Of a stretch of DNA of 37,222 bases, positions 1-11,721 are shown one piece after another. The position numbers were made by a program, and so were the translations under genes. Location: positions 1 to 37,222 of the forward strand of contig JANYFM010000021.1 of NCBI GenBank assembly GCA_025362655.1, given 5' to 3'. The notes under the pieces are model-generated. The model ran no database searches. It was not told the DNA's origin and saw only the letters and a list, made by a program, of their open reading frames with translations. Numbering within the stretch: position 1 is the stretch's first letter; the number at the start of each line of letters is the position of its first letter. This DNA comes from Hyphomicrobiales bacterium (lineage in GTDB: Bacteria; Pseudomonadota; Alphaproteobacteria; Rhizobiales; Beijerinckiaceae).

Positions 1-2
1 AT

Positions 3-512
3 CGGGACCAAGTGATCTTTCCGCTGGAGGCGCTCCCCGTGAACGCCGCCAAGCCGGTCACGCTGGTGCTCGATCTGCAATATGCCGCTTGCGATAAAAT
101 CTGCATCCCCGCCCAGGCCAAAGCAGGCTTGCGCCTGTCGCCCGCCGCGCCCGCCGGGCAGCAGGCCGCGCGGATCGCCGCTTTTGCCGCGTTGGCGCCA
201 AAGCCGTCCGGGAGCCCGGGCGCGCCGACATTCCGGCTGGAGCCGCAGGGAGGCGGCAAGGCTTGGGGCGACGGGAAGGCTTGGGGCGTCGCCATCACGC
301 CTGCGCCGGATGCCGGCGCTGACCTGTTCGCTGAATTCTCCGACGGCTGGTTTTTTGAAACCAAACGCGCCGCCACGGGCTTCACTCTGACCATGGTCCA
401 GCATCCCCAGGATGCCGGGCCGGGCCCAGTCGAGGTGAAGCTGACCTACACGGGTGAAAACGGCGCGTGGGAATCGATCCAGCGCCTCGACGCGCGGCCT
501 GCGACGCCCTAG
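3..512 (+). CDS. DsbD N-terminal-domain-like / thiol:disulfide interchange protein, C-terminal part (truncated by window start)
   Basis: Frame is open upstream of the listed GTG at 12. The segment VTLVLDLQYAACDKICIPAQAKAGL resembles DsbD-alpha domains (C...C motif). Confidence 0.65.
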   Translation, partial: RDQVIFPLEALPVNAAKPVTLVLDLQYAACDKICIPAQAKAGLRLSPAAPAGQQAARIAAFAALAPKPSGSPGAPTFRLEPQGGGKAWGDGKAWGVAITPAPDAGADLFAEFSDGWFFETKRAATGFTLTMVQHPQDAGPGPVEVKLTYTGENGAWESIQRLDARPATP

Positions 513-566
513 AAGGGCGGCGGGCGTTTTGACATCCATTCCGATCAAGCCCGCAAGGAGTTCCCG

Positions 567-1046
567 ATGATTAAAGCTGGCGACCGCGTGCCGAACGCGA
601 CTTTCACCGTCATGGGCGCGGACGGCCCGAAACCCGTCACGACCGATGAGATTTTCAAAGGCAAGAAAGTCATTCTCTTTGCTCTCCCCGGCGCTTTCAC
701 GCCGACCTGCCACCGCAACCACGTGCCAGGCTTTCGCGACCAAGCCGCCGCGTTCAAGGCGAAGGGCGTCGATACCATCGCGGTCACCTCCGTCAACGAC
801 GTATTCGTTATGGGCGCCTGGGCCGATGCCAGCAACGCCAAGGATAAGATTGAGTTTCTGGCCGACGGCAGCGCCGCTTTCGCCAAAGCGGTCGGCCTGA
901 CGCTCGACCTTGAGGCGCGTGGCATGGGCCTGCGCTCGCGCCGCTATTCGATGCTGGTCGAGGATGGCGTCGTCAAGACGCTTAACGTCGAGGAAGGCAC
1001 CGGCACCGAAGCCTCCGGCGCTGACAATATGATGAAGCAGGTCTGA
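567..1046 (+). CDS. Peroxiredoxin (Prx5/AhpC-TSA, glutaredoxin-type family)
   Basis: MIKAGDRVPNATF...PGAFTPTCHRNHVPGF active-site signature; full length. Confidence 0.93.
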   Translation: MIKAGDRVPNATFTVMGADGPKPVTTDEIFKGKKVILFALPGAFTPTCHRNHVPGFRDQAAAFKAKGVDTIAVTSVNDVFVMGAWADASNAKDKIEFLADGSAAFAKAVGLTLDLEARGMGLRSRRYSMLVEDGVVKTLNVEEGTGTEASGADNMMKQV

Positions 1047-1082
1047 AATATGAAGCAGGTCTGAATGATGAAACAGGTCTGA
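1029..1082 (+). repeat. 18-bp x3 in-frame tandem repeat covering the peroxiredoxin C-terminus and stop codon
   Basis: atgatgaagcaggtctga / aatatgaagcaggtctga / atgatgaaacaggtctga, contiguous. Confidence 0.9.
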
Positions 1083-1095
1083 GCGGGCCTGTTTA

Positions 1096-1233
1096 TTTTA
1101 TACCAAAGGGCATGAGCTTTGACTCATGACCTTTGGCAAGCGCGAACGCGCGCGGTCCTTAAACAAGTATCGGCTGACGCGCGGAAATCTATGAATTGAC
1201 CACAGGTCAATTCATAGAGCCCTTGGTATTAAA
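1096..1233. repeat. Intergenic double-hairpin element with imperfect terminal inverted repeats (MITE/REP-like candidate)
   Basis: Ends tttataccaaagggc / gcccttggtattaaa. Internal hairpins CCAAAGGGCATGAG-N6-CTCATGACCTTTGG (13/14) and CTATGAATTGACC-aca-GGTCAATTCATAG (13/13). Confidence 0.5.
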
Positions 1234-1237
1234 GCCT

Positions 1238-1270
1238 AACGGCCGGCTCCCTGGGGCCGGCCGTTTTGTT
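1238..1270 (+). terminator. Probable rho-independent terminator (possibly bidirectional) between the peroxiredoxin gene and convergent ppdK
   Basis: Perfect stem AACGGCCGGC-N8-GCCGGCCGTT followed by a T-rich ttgttt tract. Confidence 0.65.
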
Positions 1271-1302
1271 TGGGCGGATAGGGAAACAGCAATCCCGATC
1301 CC

Positions 1303-3976
<2,674 letters not shown>

Positions 3977-3981
<5 letters not shown>

Positions 3982-4010
3982 GAAATAGTCCCGGTCATGA
4001 AATAGTCCCG
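3977..4010. repeat. Perfect 17-bp x2 tandem repeat spanning the ppdK start codon
   Basis: gtcatgaaatagtcccg directly repeated at 3977-3993 and 3994-4010. Confidence 0.93.
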
Positions 4011-4181
4011 CTTGATCGGTCTCGAAACCGGGGACAGCGCCTGACCGGCGCGACTCATCCCGCTCCCGGCTGTTTATAACCCCACTCCTGACGGATTTCC
4101 GAACAGCGGGCAATGCGGGGGCTATTGCGGGCCGCGTGTTAAATGGTTGTTCTCGTGCGGCGCCGGGATCATGCAGCGCGG

Positions 4182-4478
4182 TCAGGCCGCGGCGCGAGGC
4201 GTGATGGCGGCGAGTTCGCCGGCGAGATGCTCGCCTTCCCGGTGCAGATCGTATTTTGCCTGCATGTTGAGAAACCATTGGGGATCGACCGTGAAAAAGC
4301 GACCGAGCCGCAGGGCTATGCTTGGCGAAATACCTTGGTTTCCGCGGCAGATTTCATTGATGCGGCTGCGCGGAACGCGAATGGATTTGGCGAGCGCGTA
4401 TATGGAAATGCCCATGGGAAGCAGGAACTCCGCTTTCAGAATTTCGCCAGGGTGAGGCAGGGGAATTTCGCGGTTCAT
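4182..4478 (-). CDS. higA: HigA-family antitoxin (XRE-type HTH)
   Basis: MNREIPLPHPGEILKAEFLLPMGISIYALAKSIRVPRSRINEICRGNQGISPSIALRLGRFF is a typical HigA/VapI HTH. Confidence 0.9.
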   Translation of the reverse strand: MNREIPLPHPGEILKAEFLLPMGISIYALAKSIRVPRSRINEICRGNQGISPSIALRLGRFFTVDPQWFLNMQAKYDLHREGEHLAGELAAITPRAAA

Positions 4479-4488
4479 CTTTGTATCC

Positions 4489-4770
4489 TCAATGGTAGTC
4501 CACGAATTCAACGTCAAAGGCGTCGCCGTCCAGCCAGACAAAACAAATGCGCCATTGGTCGTTGACGCTGATCGACCACTGTCCGGCGCGTCTGCCTGTC
4601 AATGGGTGCAGGCGGTCGCCGGGGGGAACGCGGAGATCGTCGATCCGGGTGACCGTGTCGAGCAGAAACAGCTTTGACACGGCGCGTTTCGCCACATCGG
4701 ATGGAACATTCTTTGGGATGCGCCCTTGATGCCGCGCCCTTGTACGACTGTCTTTGATCGTTTTAATCAC
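4489..4770 (-). CDS. higB: HigB/RelE-type toxin
   Basis: GTG start. ...LPPGDRLHPLTGRRAGQWSISVNDQWRICFVWLDGDAFDVEFVDYH-type HigB fold; 10-bp gap to higA. Confidence 0.9.
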   Translation of the reverse strand: MIKTIKDSRTRARHQGRIPKNVPSDVAKRAVSKLFLLDTVTRIDDLRVPPGDRLHPLTGRRAGQWSISVNDQWRICFVWLDGDAFDVEFVDYH

Positions 4771-4779
4771 AAAGCAAGC

Positions 4780-4796
4780 GTACTAGAAAATGGTAC
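4780..4796. promoter_or_regulatory. Candidate HigA operator upstream of higB
   Basis: Two GTAC half-sites separated by 9 bp, 10 bp upstream of the higB GTG. Confidence 0.3.
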
Positions 4797-4831
4797 TTAA
4801 GGCAGGTCGTTCGCACAACTTGGATATACCC

Positions 4832-5836
4832 TCACCCCCCGGCAATCTCTCGAGCCGCCTTCACCAGCTCCGCCGGCGCGCCGTAAATCTCCTCGACGGC
4901 CCGCAGCGCTTCTTCGCCTGACTTCGGGGCCACCGGAAGGCGCAGCCTGGCGGCATCGGCAAGGAAATCCGCGTCCCGCGCCGCCGCGTCAAAAGCCTCT
5001 CGCAAAAGGCGCACACGCTCCGCCGGAACCCCGCCTGACACCACGAAGGGCCGCCCCAAGCCGCCCGGCGCTGTCAGCAGGCGGATGATGTCCCGCGAGC
5101 GCGAATCCGGCGCCAGCGCGGCCATGTCCGGCAGGCCCGCGGGCATTCCCGGCGCGTTCGAGAGCGTCGAGCGCATCAGCGGGTTGATTTTGCCGCCGTC
5201 CACCCATTCGGCGGGCAGGCTGCTCCAAGCCCCGCAATCGCCGTCCAATTCGCCGCGCTCAATGGCGAAGCGCTGCTCGGCGCTGCCGGGATACCCGAGG
5301 ACCTGGCGCACATCGACGCCGAAAAAGCGTTTCAAAATGTTCTGGTTGATAAAAGCAGAGGTTCCCGGCCCGACGTCGCCCATATGCACCGGCCCGCGCC
5401 GCCGCACATCGTCAAGTGTTTTGAGGCCGAGCGCCCCCCACGTGTAGCAGACCGTATTGTCCGGGGTGATGCTCCCGATCCAGCCGTAGCCGCGGAAATC
5501 CGCTCTCACCCGCTCGGGAAACAGCCGGGAATCGCCGATCAAACTGAAATTGAACGTATTCAAAACCGTCCCGTCACGGGGCGCGCGGGTGTCCAGATAT
5601 TGCAAAGCGGTCAGGCTGGAGCCGCCGCTCATATTGCTGACGACGACATCGGGCCTGCCGGGAATAAACCGCCCCAAGTGCCGGGCCAGCAGCCGCGCAT
5701 TCAAATCGAACCCGCCGCCGGGCGAAAAGCCAACGAGAATCGTGATGGTTTTGCCGCGGTAGAAATCCTGCGCCGGCGCGGGCGCGGCGAAAGCCATTCC
5801 CGCCAGCAGGCCCGGCATAAGGCCGCGCAGCCGCAT
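4832..5836 (-). CDS. Bug/TctC-family tricarboxylate-transporter-like substrate-binding protein
   Basis: Signal peptide, then FYRGKTITILVGFSPGGGFDLNARLLARHLGRFIPGRPDVVVSNMSGG. Confidence 0.8.
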   Translation of the reverse strand: MRLRGLMPGLLAGMAFAAPAPAQDFYRGKTITILVGFSPGGGFDLNARLLARHLGRFIPGRPDVVVSNMSGGSSLTALQYLDTRAPRDGTVLNTFNFSLIGDSRLFPERVRADFRGYGWIGSITPDNTVCYTWGALGLKTLDDVRRRGPVHMGDVGPGTSAFINQNILKRFFGVDVRQVLGYPGSAEQRFAIERGELDGDCGAWSSLPAEWVDGGKINPLMRSTLSNAPGMPAGLPDMAALAPDSRSRDIIRLLTAPGGLGRPFVVSGGVPAERVRLLREAFDAAARDADFLADAARLRLPVAPKSGEEALRAVEEIYGAPAELVKAAREIAGG

Positions 5837-6023
5837 AGGATACTCCCGAACGCCGGCGCCTCAACGGGGCGGCCCGTCCGCAGGCTAGTCAATGTCAGGG
5901 CCTTTGCCCAGCGGCGGGCCTTGAGCACACTGACAGCGCCGCCCGGAGCGGCTATAGAAATTCTTGCAAACGCTAAATCCCCGCCTTTTTCACGCCGCAG
6001 GCCGCGCGCATCGTCCGGAACGA

Positions 6024-6641
6024 ATGAACAAGCTCATTTCCGCCCAATCCCCCCGCATTTTCGAAAACCCGCTGCTGGAGCGGTTTTCGCGGGCTCATCC
6101 GCGCATGCCGGTCTTCGTCTATGCGCCCGTTGCGGCGGTTTTCCTGTGGCTGGCCCTGCGCGAGGCGGCGGCGATCCCGGTGATCGCGCAGGCCCTCGGC
6201 GGCTATCTCCTGTGGACCCTGACCGAATATTTCGGGCACCGGTTCATATTCCACTTGGTTCTGCCCGGCGCGCTGGGCGCGCGGCTGCATTTCCTGATCC
6301 ATGGGGTGCATCACGATTTTCCCAACGATCCTTGGCGCCTCGTCATGCCGCCGCTGCTGAGCCTGCCGGTGTTGGGCATCGCCGCCGGGGTGATCTGGCT
6401 GATTTTCGGTGAAGCCGGCTTTGCGGGGGTCATGGCCGGATATCTCATTGGCTACATCCTCTACGACACGCTGCACTATGAACTGCACCACGCGGAACAG
6501 CGCAGCCGCGCCGGGCGCTGGCTGAAACGCCAGCATATGATGCATCATTTTCGCGATCCCAATCAGGCTTTCGGCATCAGCTGCCCGTGGTGGGACTATG
6601 CTTTTGGGACGGCGCGGCGGGAACCCCCGGAAAAAGCGTGA
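6024..6641 (+). CDS. Sterol desaturase / fatty acid hydroxylase family membrane protein
   Basis: Histidine boxes HRFIFH, HGVHHDFP, HYELHH, HMMHHF with hydrophobic segments. Confidence 0.85.
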   Translation: MNKLISAQSPRIFENPLLERFSRAHPRMPVFVYAPVAAVFLWLALREAAAIPVIAQALGGYLLWTLTEYFGHRFIFHLVLPGALGARLHFLIHGVHHDFPNDPWRLVMPPLLSLPVLGIAAGVIWLIFGEAGFAGVMAGYLIGYILYDTLHYELHHAEQRSRAGRWLKRQHMMHHFRDPNQAFGISCPWWDYAFGTARREPPEKA

Positions 6642-6742
6642 TTTTAGGTGTCCGGCCTATTTGCCGCAGGCTCCACAGGCGTATAATCGGCTAAAATCTT
6701 TCATCGCGCTTCTGCTGTTGACCCGCGCCTTCCGGAAAATTC

Positions 6743-8668
6743 GTGACCCAGACCCGCTCAACCCCTCTGCTTGACCGCATCCAAAGCCCGCAGGACCTGC
6801 GCGCGCTTGCCCCTGGGGATTTGCGCCAGGCCGCCGACGAATTGAGGCAGGAGACAATCGGCGCGGTGTCTGTCACCGGCGGACATCTGGGCGCGGGGCT
6901 GGGCGTCGTCGAACTGACCGTCGCGCTGCATTACGTATTCGATACGCCGCGCGACCGGCTGATCTGGGATGTCGGCCATCAGGCTTACCCGCACAAAATT
7001 CTCACCGGGCGCCGGGACCGAATCCGCACCCTGCGCCAGCCGGGCGGCCTCTCCGGCTTCACCAAGCGGGCCGAGAGCGAATACGACCCGTTCGGCGCCG
7101 CGCATTCCTCAACCTCAATTTCCGCCGGCCTCGGCATGGCCGTGGCTCGCGATCTCCAGGGCGGCAAAAACAATGTCATCGCCGTCATCGGCGACGGCGC
7201 CATGTCCGCCGGCATGGCCTATGAGGCCATGAACAACGCCGGCCATCTGCATTCGCGCCTGATTGTCATTCTCAATGACAACGACATGTCCATCGCGCCG
7301 CCGACCGGCGCCATGTCGGCCTATCTCGCAAGGCTCGTGTCGGGCCGCACCTACACGTCGATCCGCGAGGCGGCCAAACAACTGGCGCGCCGGCTGCCGA
7401 AATTTTTCTACGACCATGCCAAGCGGACGGAGGAATATTCGCGCGGCTATTGGATGGGCGGCACGATGTTCGAGGAGCTGGGCTTCTATTACGTCGGCCC
7501 CATCGACGGTCATAACCTTGATCATCTTCTGCCGGTTTTGAAAAACGTGCGCGATAATTCCAGCGGGCCGGTGCTGGTTCACGTCGTCACTAAAAAGGGC
7601 CGGGGCTATCCGCCGGCCGAAGCCTCCTCCGACAAATATCACGGGGTCAACGCCTTCGACGTGGTGACGGGGACGCAGGCCAAAGCCAAGGCCAACGCGC
7701 CCGCTTACACAAAGGTGTTTGCCGACGCGCTGATAGAGGAGGCCGCGCGCGATGAAAAGATTGTCGCCATCACCGCCGCCATGCCGGCTGGCACGGGCCT
7801 TGATCATTTCGGCAAGAGGTTTCCGGCGCGGACTTTTGATGTGGGCATCGCCGAGCAGCACGCGGTGACTTTCGCCGCGGGGCTTGCGAGCGAGGGCTAC
7901 AAGCCGTTCTGCGCGATTTATTCGACGTTTCTCCAGCGCGCTTATGATCAGGTGGTGCATGACGTGGCGATCCAGAATCTCCCCGTGCGCTTCGCCCTCG
8001 ACCGCGCCGGCCTTGTGGGCGCCGACGGGCCGACCCATGCGGGCTCATTCGATCTTGCCTATCTCTGCTGCCTGCCGAACATGGTGGTGATGGCCGCGGC
8101 GGACGAGGCCGAGCTGGTTCATATGGTGGCCACCGCCGCGCGCCACGACAGCGGCCCGATCGCTCTGCGGTATCCGCGCGGCGAGGGCGTCGGTGTCGAA
8201 ATGCCGGAGCGCGGCATTCCCCTTGAAATCGGCAAGGGCCGGATGCTGCGCGAGGGCGCGCGCGTCGCGCTGTTCTCGCTCGGCACGCGCCTCGCGGAGT
8301 CATTGAAAGCCGCCGAGGACCTCGCCGCATACGGGCTCTCCACCAGTGTCGCCGACGCGCGCTTTGCCAAGCCGCTGGACAAGGATCTGCTGCGCAAACT
8401 CGCCGCGAGCCATGAAGTGCTGATCACCATCGAGGAGGGTTCGTCCGGCGGTTTTGGCGCGCTGGTGCTGCAAACCCTCAGCGATGACGGCGCGCTCGAT
8501 GCCGGCGGCCTCAAGGTGCGGACGCTGGTTCTGCCCGACACGTTTATCGATCAGGACAAGCCCGAGCGCATGTATGCGAAAGCCGGGCTCGACGCCAAGG
8601 GCATCGTTGCCAAAGTGCTGGAGACGCTGGGCCGCGGCGAAGAGGCCGCGCGGGGCATGATCGCGTAG
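6743..8668 (+). CDS. dxs: 1-deoxy-D-xylulose-5-phosphate synthase
   Basis: [17 protein letters not shown]...[46 protein letters not shown] start. Confidence 0.96.
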   Translation: MTQTRSTPLLDRIQSPQDLRALAPGDLRQAADELRQETIGAVSVTGGHLGAGLGVVELTVALHYVFDTPRDRLIWDVGHQAYPHKILTGRRDRIRTLRQPGGLSGFTKRAESEYDPFGAAHSSTSISAGLGMAVARDLQGGKNNVIAVIGDGAMSAGMAYEAMNNAGHLHSRLIVILNDNDMSIAPPTGAMSAYLARLVSGRTYTSIREAAKQLARRLPKFFYDHAKRTEEYSRGYWMGGTMFEELGFYYVGPIDGHNLDHLLPVLKNVRDNSSGPVLVHVVTKKGRGYPPAEASSDKYHGVNAFDVVTGTQAKAKANAPAYTKVFADALIEEAARDEKIVAITAAMPAGTGLDHFGKRFPARTFDVGIAEQHAVTFAAGLASEGYKPFCAIYSTFLQRAYDQVVHDVAIQNLPVRFALDRAGLVGADGPTHAGSFDLAYLCCLPNMVVMAAADEAELVHMVATAARHDSGPIALRYPRGEGVGVEMPERGIPLEIGKGRMLREGARVALFSLGTRLAESLKAAEDLAAYGLSTSVADARFAKPLDKDLLRKLAASHEVLITIEEGSSGGFGALVLQTLSDDGALDAGGLKVRTLVLPDTFIDQDKPERMYAKAGLDAKGIVAKVLETLGRGEEAARGMIA

Positions 8669-8681
8669 GGATGGCTGCCGC

Positions 8682-8897
8682 TCAATAATAAATCGTCTTG
8701 ACGCAGCCCTCGGCATCGCACGACACGCTCGTCAGCGGCGCGATCGTCCGCGCGGCCAGCGCGGCGGCGGCGGCGCGGGCGGCTGGGGTCCTCGGCACAG
8801 CGCCGGTGATGACGATACCCGCGCCGAGAGAGCCGGACGCTGTCTCAGCGAGGGCGGGCGCTGCGGCGATCATCAATACGGCGGCGATGCGGAGCAT
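8682..8897 (-). CDS. Small secreted hypothetical protein
   Basis: 71 aa, N-terminal signal peptide (MLRIAAVLMIAAAPALAE), two C-terminal cysteines. Confidence 0.45.
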   Translation of the reverse strand: MLRIAAVLMIAAAPALAETASGSLGAGIVITGAVPRTPAARAAAAALAARTIAPLTSVSCDAEGCVKTIYY

Positions 8898-9036
8898 AAA
8901 GTTAATCCTTCGTTAATTCATTCTGCCACACCGCGTCCCGCAATGGAACACGGCTGCCGTTCCCCCGCGGGAACAGCAAATCCCGGGCCGCCGGAGATTG
9001 TTTCGCCGCCGCGGCAAGGGCGTGCTACGAGGCCGC

Positions 9037-9771
9037 ATGCGTCAGCGCGCCGACATTGCCCTCGTTGAACGCGGCTTCTTTGAAAGCCGCGCGCGCGCCC
9101 GCGCCTCCATCGAGGCCGGGCTCGTGACGGCGGATGGCGTCAGGCTGGCGAAGCCGGCGGAGCGGATCGCGCCCGGAGCGAGGATCGAGGCCGCCGCGCC
9201 GCATCCCTTTGTGTCGCGCGGCGGTCTGAAACTGGAGGCGGCGCTCGCGGCCTTCGGCTTTGAGGCATGCGGCGAAACCTGCCTCGATATCGGCGCCTCC
9301 ACCGGCGGCTTCACCGATGTTTTATTGCGGCGCGGGGCGGCAAAGGTTTACGCCGTCGATGTCGGCCGCGGGCAATTGCACGCCAGCCTGCGGGGCGATG
9401 CGCGCGTTGTTTCCATGGAGAGCACGGACGCGCGGGGCCTCGCCGCCGCCGGGTTCAGGGAACCGCCGGGGCTGATCGTCTGCGATCTCAGCTTCATATC
9501 GCTGAAACTTGTTTTGCCGCATGTTCTGGCCCTCGCGGCGCCCGGCGCGAAGCTGGCCGCGCTGATCAAGCCGCAGTTCGAGGCGGGCCGCGCGCGCGTT
9601 AACAAGGGCATTGTGCGCGATGCCGCTGTTCACCGGGACGTTTGTGAGGGCATTTGCGCTTTCGTCAGCGCGCTCGGCTGGCGCGTGCGCGGCGTGATCC
9701 CCTCGCCGATTGAGGGCGGAGACGGCAACCGCGAATTTTTATTGGGAGCGGCGCAGGGCGCCGGACTATGA
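9037..9771 (+). CDS. tlyA: TlyA family RNA methyltransferase (S4 + FtsJ domains)
   Basis: MRQRADIALVERGFFESRARARASIEAGLV...FVSRGGLKLEAAL...CLDIGASTGGFTDVLLRRGA. Confidence 0.93.
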   Translation: MRQRADIALVERGFFESRARARASIEAGLVTADGVRLAKPAERIAPGARIEAAAPHPFVSRGGLKLEAALAAFGFEACGETCLDIGASTGGFTDVLLRRGAAKVYAVDVGRGQLHASLRGDARVVSMESTDARGLAAAGFREPPGLIVCDLSFISLKLVLPHVLALAAPGAKLAALIKPQFEAGRARVNKGIVRDAAVHRDVCEGICAFVSALGWRVRGVIPSPIEGGDGNREFLLGAAQGAGL

Positions 9772-11060
9772 ATCCGCTGATGAACCAAACTTTGACAATC
9801 GACAAGCTCGGCCAGCGCGGCGAGGGCATCGCGGCCGGCGATGAGGGCCAGGTTTTCGTGCCCTATGCGCTGGCGGGCGAGACTGTGACCGCCGAGGTGC
9901 ATAACGAGCGCGGCCGGCTCGTTGAAATCCTTGAGCCCAGCCCCGACCGCATTCCGGCGTTTTGCCCGCATTACGGAATCTGCGGCGGCTGCGCCGTGCA
10001 GGCGCTGGCCGCGCCCGCCTATGCTGAGTGGAAGCGGGGTCTCGTGGTGGCCGCGTTGGCGCACGCGGGCGCTGTGATACCCGTCGCGCCGCTGATCGAT
10101 GCCCATGGCGAGGGCCGCCGCCGCGCGACTTTCCACGCGCGCTTTGCCCGCGATGAACGCGGCGCCGCCATCCTTGAAGTCGGATTCATGCGCGCCCGTG
10201 AGCACGCGATCGTCGACATCGAAGCCTGCCCGGTTCTCGCGCCCTCCATGGCCGGCGCTGTCGCCGCCGCGCGCGCTGTGGCTTCCGCGCTGAAATCCAA
10301 GGAGAAGCCCCTCGATATCGTTGTCACCGCGACGCTGAACGGTCTGGATATTGACGTCCGCGGCGCGGGAAAACTGGATTTCACCCTGTCGCAAAAGCTG
10401 GTTGCCGCGGCCGCCGCGCTCGACATCGCGCGGATTTCAAACCACGGCGAAACCATCATCGAGCGCCGGGCCCCCGCGCTCGCCATGGGCCGCGCCGGCG
10501 TGATTCTCCCTGCCGGCGCCTTTTTGCAGGCGACGTCAGCCGGTGAGGCTGCGCTGGCGGCGCTCGCGCAGGCCGGCATCGGCAAATCCAAGAGCGTCGC
10601 GGATCTATTCGCCGGCGTCGGCACTTTCGCGCTGCGCCTCGCCGAAACCGCCGCCGTTCACGCGGTGGAAACCGACGCCGCCATGCTCGGCGCGCTGGAG
10701 CGGGCCGCGCATGAGGCGCCGGGGCTGCGGCGCGTCACCATTGAGACGCGCGATCTGTTCCGCCGGCCGCTGCTGGCGGACGAGCTTAATCGTTTCGATG
10801 CGGTCGTGTTCGATCCGCCGCGCTCGGGAGCGGAGTCTCAGGCCAAACAGCTCGCAGCCTCCGCCGTGCCGGTCGTGATCGCCTTCTCCTGCAACGTCCA
10901 GACCCTCTCGCGCGATGCGAAGATACTGCTGGATGGCGGTTATGCCTGCGATCTCGTCACGCCCGTCGATCAGTTCCGCCACTCGCCGCATGTCGAGATG
11001 GCCGCCGTGTTCCGGCGCGCCAAAGTCAAAGCCGGACGGCGCGGACGCCTGCTCGGCTGA
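9768..11060 (+). CDS. TrmA/RumA-family class I SAM-dependent RNA (uracil-5) methyltransferase
   Basis: TRAM-like N-terminus, Fe-S cysteines CPHYGICGGCAVQ, VADLFAGVGTFALRLA, DPPRSGAE, FSCNVQTLSRD. ATGA overlap with tlyA. Confidence 0.92.
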   Translation: MNPLMNQTLTIDKLGQRGEGIAAGDEGQVFVPYALAGETVTAEVHNERGRLVEILEPSPDRIPAFCPHYGICGGCAVQALAAPAYAEWKRGLVVAALAHAGAVIPVAPLIDAHGEGRRRATFHARFARDERGAAILEVGFMRAREHAIVDIEACPVLAPSMAGAVAAARAVASALKSKEKPLDIVVTATLNGLDIDVRGAGKLDFTLSQKLVAAAAALDIARISNHGETIIERRAPALAMGRAGVILPAGAFLQATSAGEAALAALAQAGIGKSKSVADLFAGVGTFALRLAETAAVHAVETDAAMLGALERAAHEAPGLRRVTIETRDLFRRPLLADELNRFDAVVFDPPRSGAESQAKQLAASAVPVVIAFSCNVQTLSRDAKILLDGGYACDLVTPVDQFRHSPHVEMAAVFRRAKVKAGRRGRLLG

Positions 11061-11072
11061 GCCGCGCCGGCG

Positions 11073-11708
11073 TTACGCGATGGCCGGCTGCAAGGCGTTC
11101 AGATGCGCCTCGATTTCCTCGCAAGTCAGAAGGTCCGCGTATTTCTGGCCGATATCGAACAGGTTCGCCTCGTGCGGGCCCATGGCGCGGTCGCCGACGC
11201 CGTCAGACGCGACGATGACGCGGAAATTGTAACTCATGGCGTCAATGACAGAGGCGCGCACGCAGCCCGACGTCGTGCAGCCTGTGACGATAATGGTGTC
11301 CGCGCCTTTGCCGACCAGCCAGCCGGCGAGGCTGGTGCCAAAGAAAGCCGAGGGCTGCGTTTTGCGGATCACGTGTTCTCCGGGCGCCGGCTCCAGCTCG
11401 GGCACAATCTGGCTTGACAGCGCGCTTTCCGTGAGGCCCCGCAGGGCCGGCGCTTTCAGGCAAAACACGCCGTGGTCCGAACCGTCGTTCGCGTAAACGA
11501 CGCGGGTGAAGACGATGGGCAGCAGCGCGGCCCGGGCCGCCGAGAGCAGCCCCGCAGTGCGCGCGATGGCGTCGGCTATATTGCCGCCGCCGAATTGCGC
11601 GGGATCGTTGAAGCCGTTGGTGAAATCGACAATGAGCAGCGCCGGCGCGCGGCCGAAGCCCGACAGGTTGCCAAAACCCTGCGATTTGTAAATGTCGAGG
11701 TCCGCCAT
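11073..11708 (-). CDS. Isochorismatase-family cysteine hydrolase (amidohydrolase-like)
   Basis: Catalytic D (LLIVDFTNGF), K (VIRKTQPSAFFGT), C (IIVTGCTTSGCVRASVIDAMS). Confidence 0.9.
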   Translation of the reverse strand: MADLDIYKSQGFGNLSGFGRAPALLIVDFTNGFNDPAQFGGGNIADAIARTAGLLSAARAALLPIVFTRVVYANDGSDHGVFCLKAPALRGLTESALSSQIVPELEPAPGEHVIRKTQPSAFFGTSLAGWLVGKGADTIIVTGCTTSGCVRASVIDAMSYNFRVIVASDGVGDRAMGPHEANLFDIGQKYADLLTCEEIEAHLNALQPAIA

Positions 11709-11721
11709 GGCGCTTCTCCCC

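Noticed and set aside
7115-8038. 307-aa minus-strand ORF opposite dxs
   Set aside because: Shadow ORF of a clear dxs.
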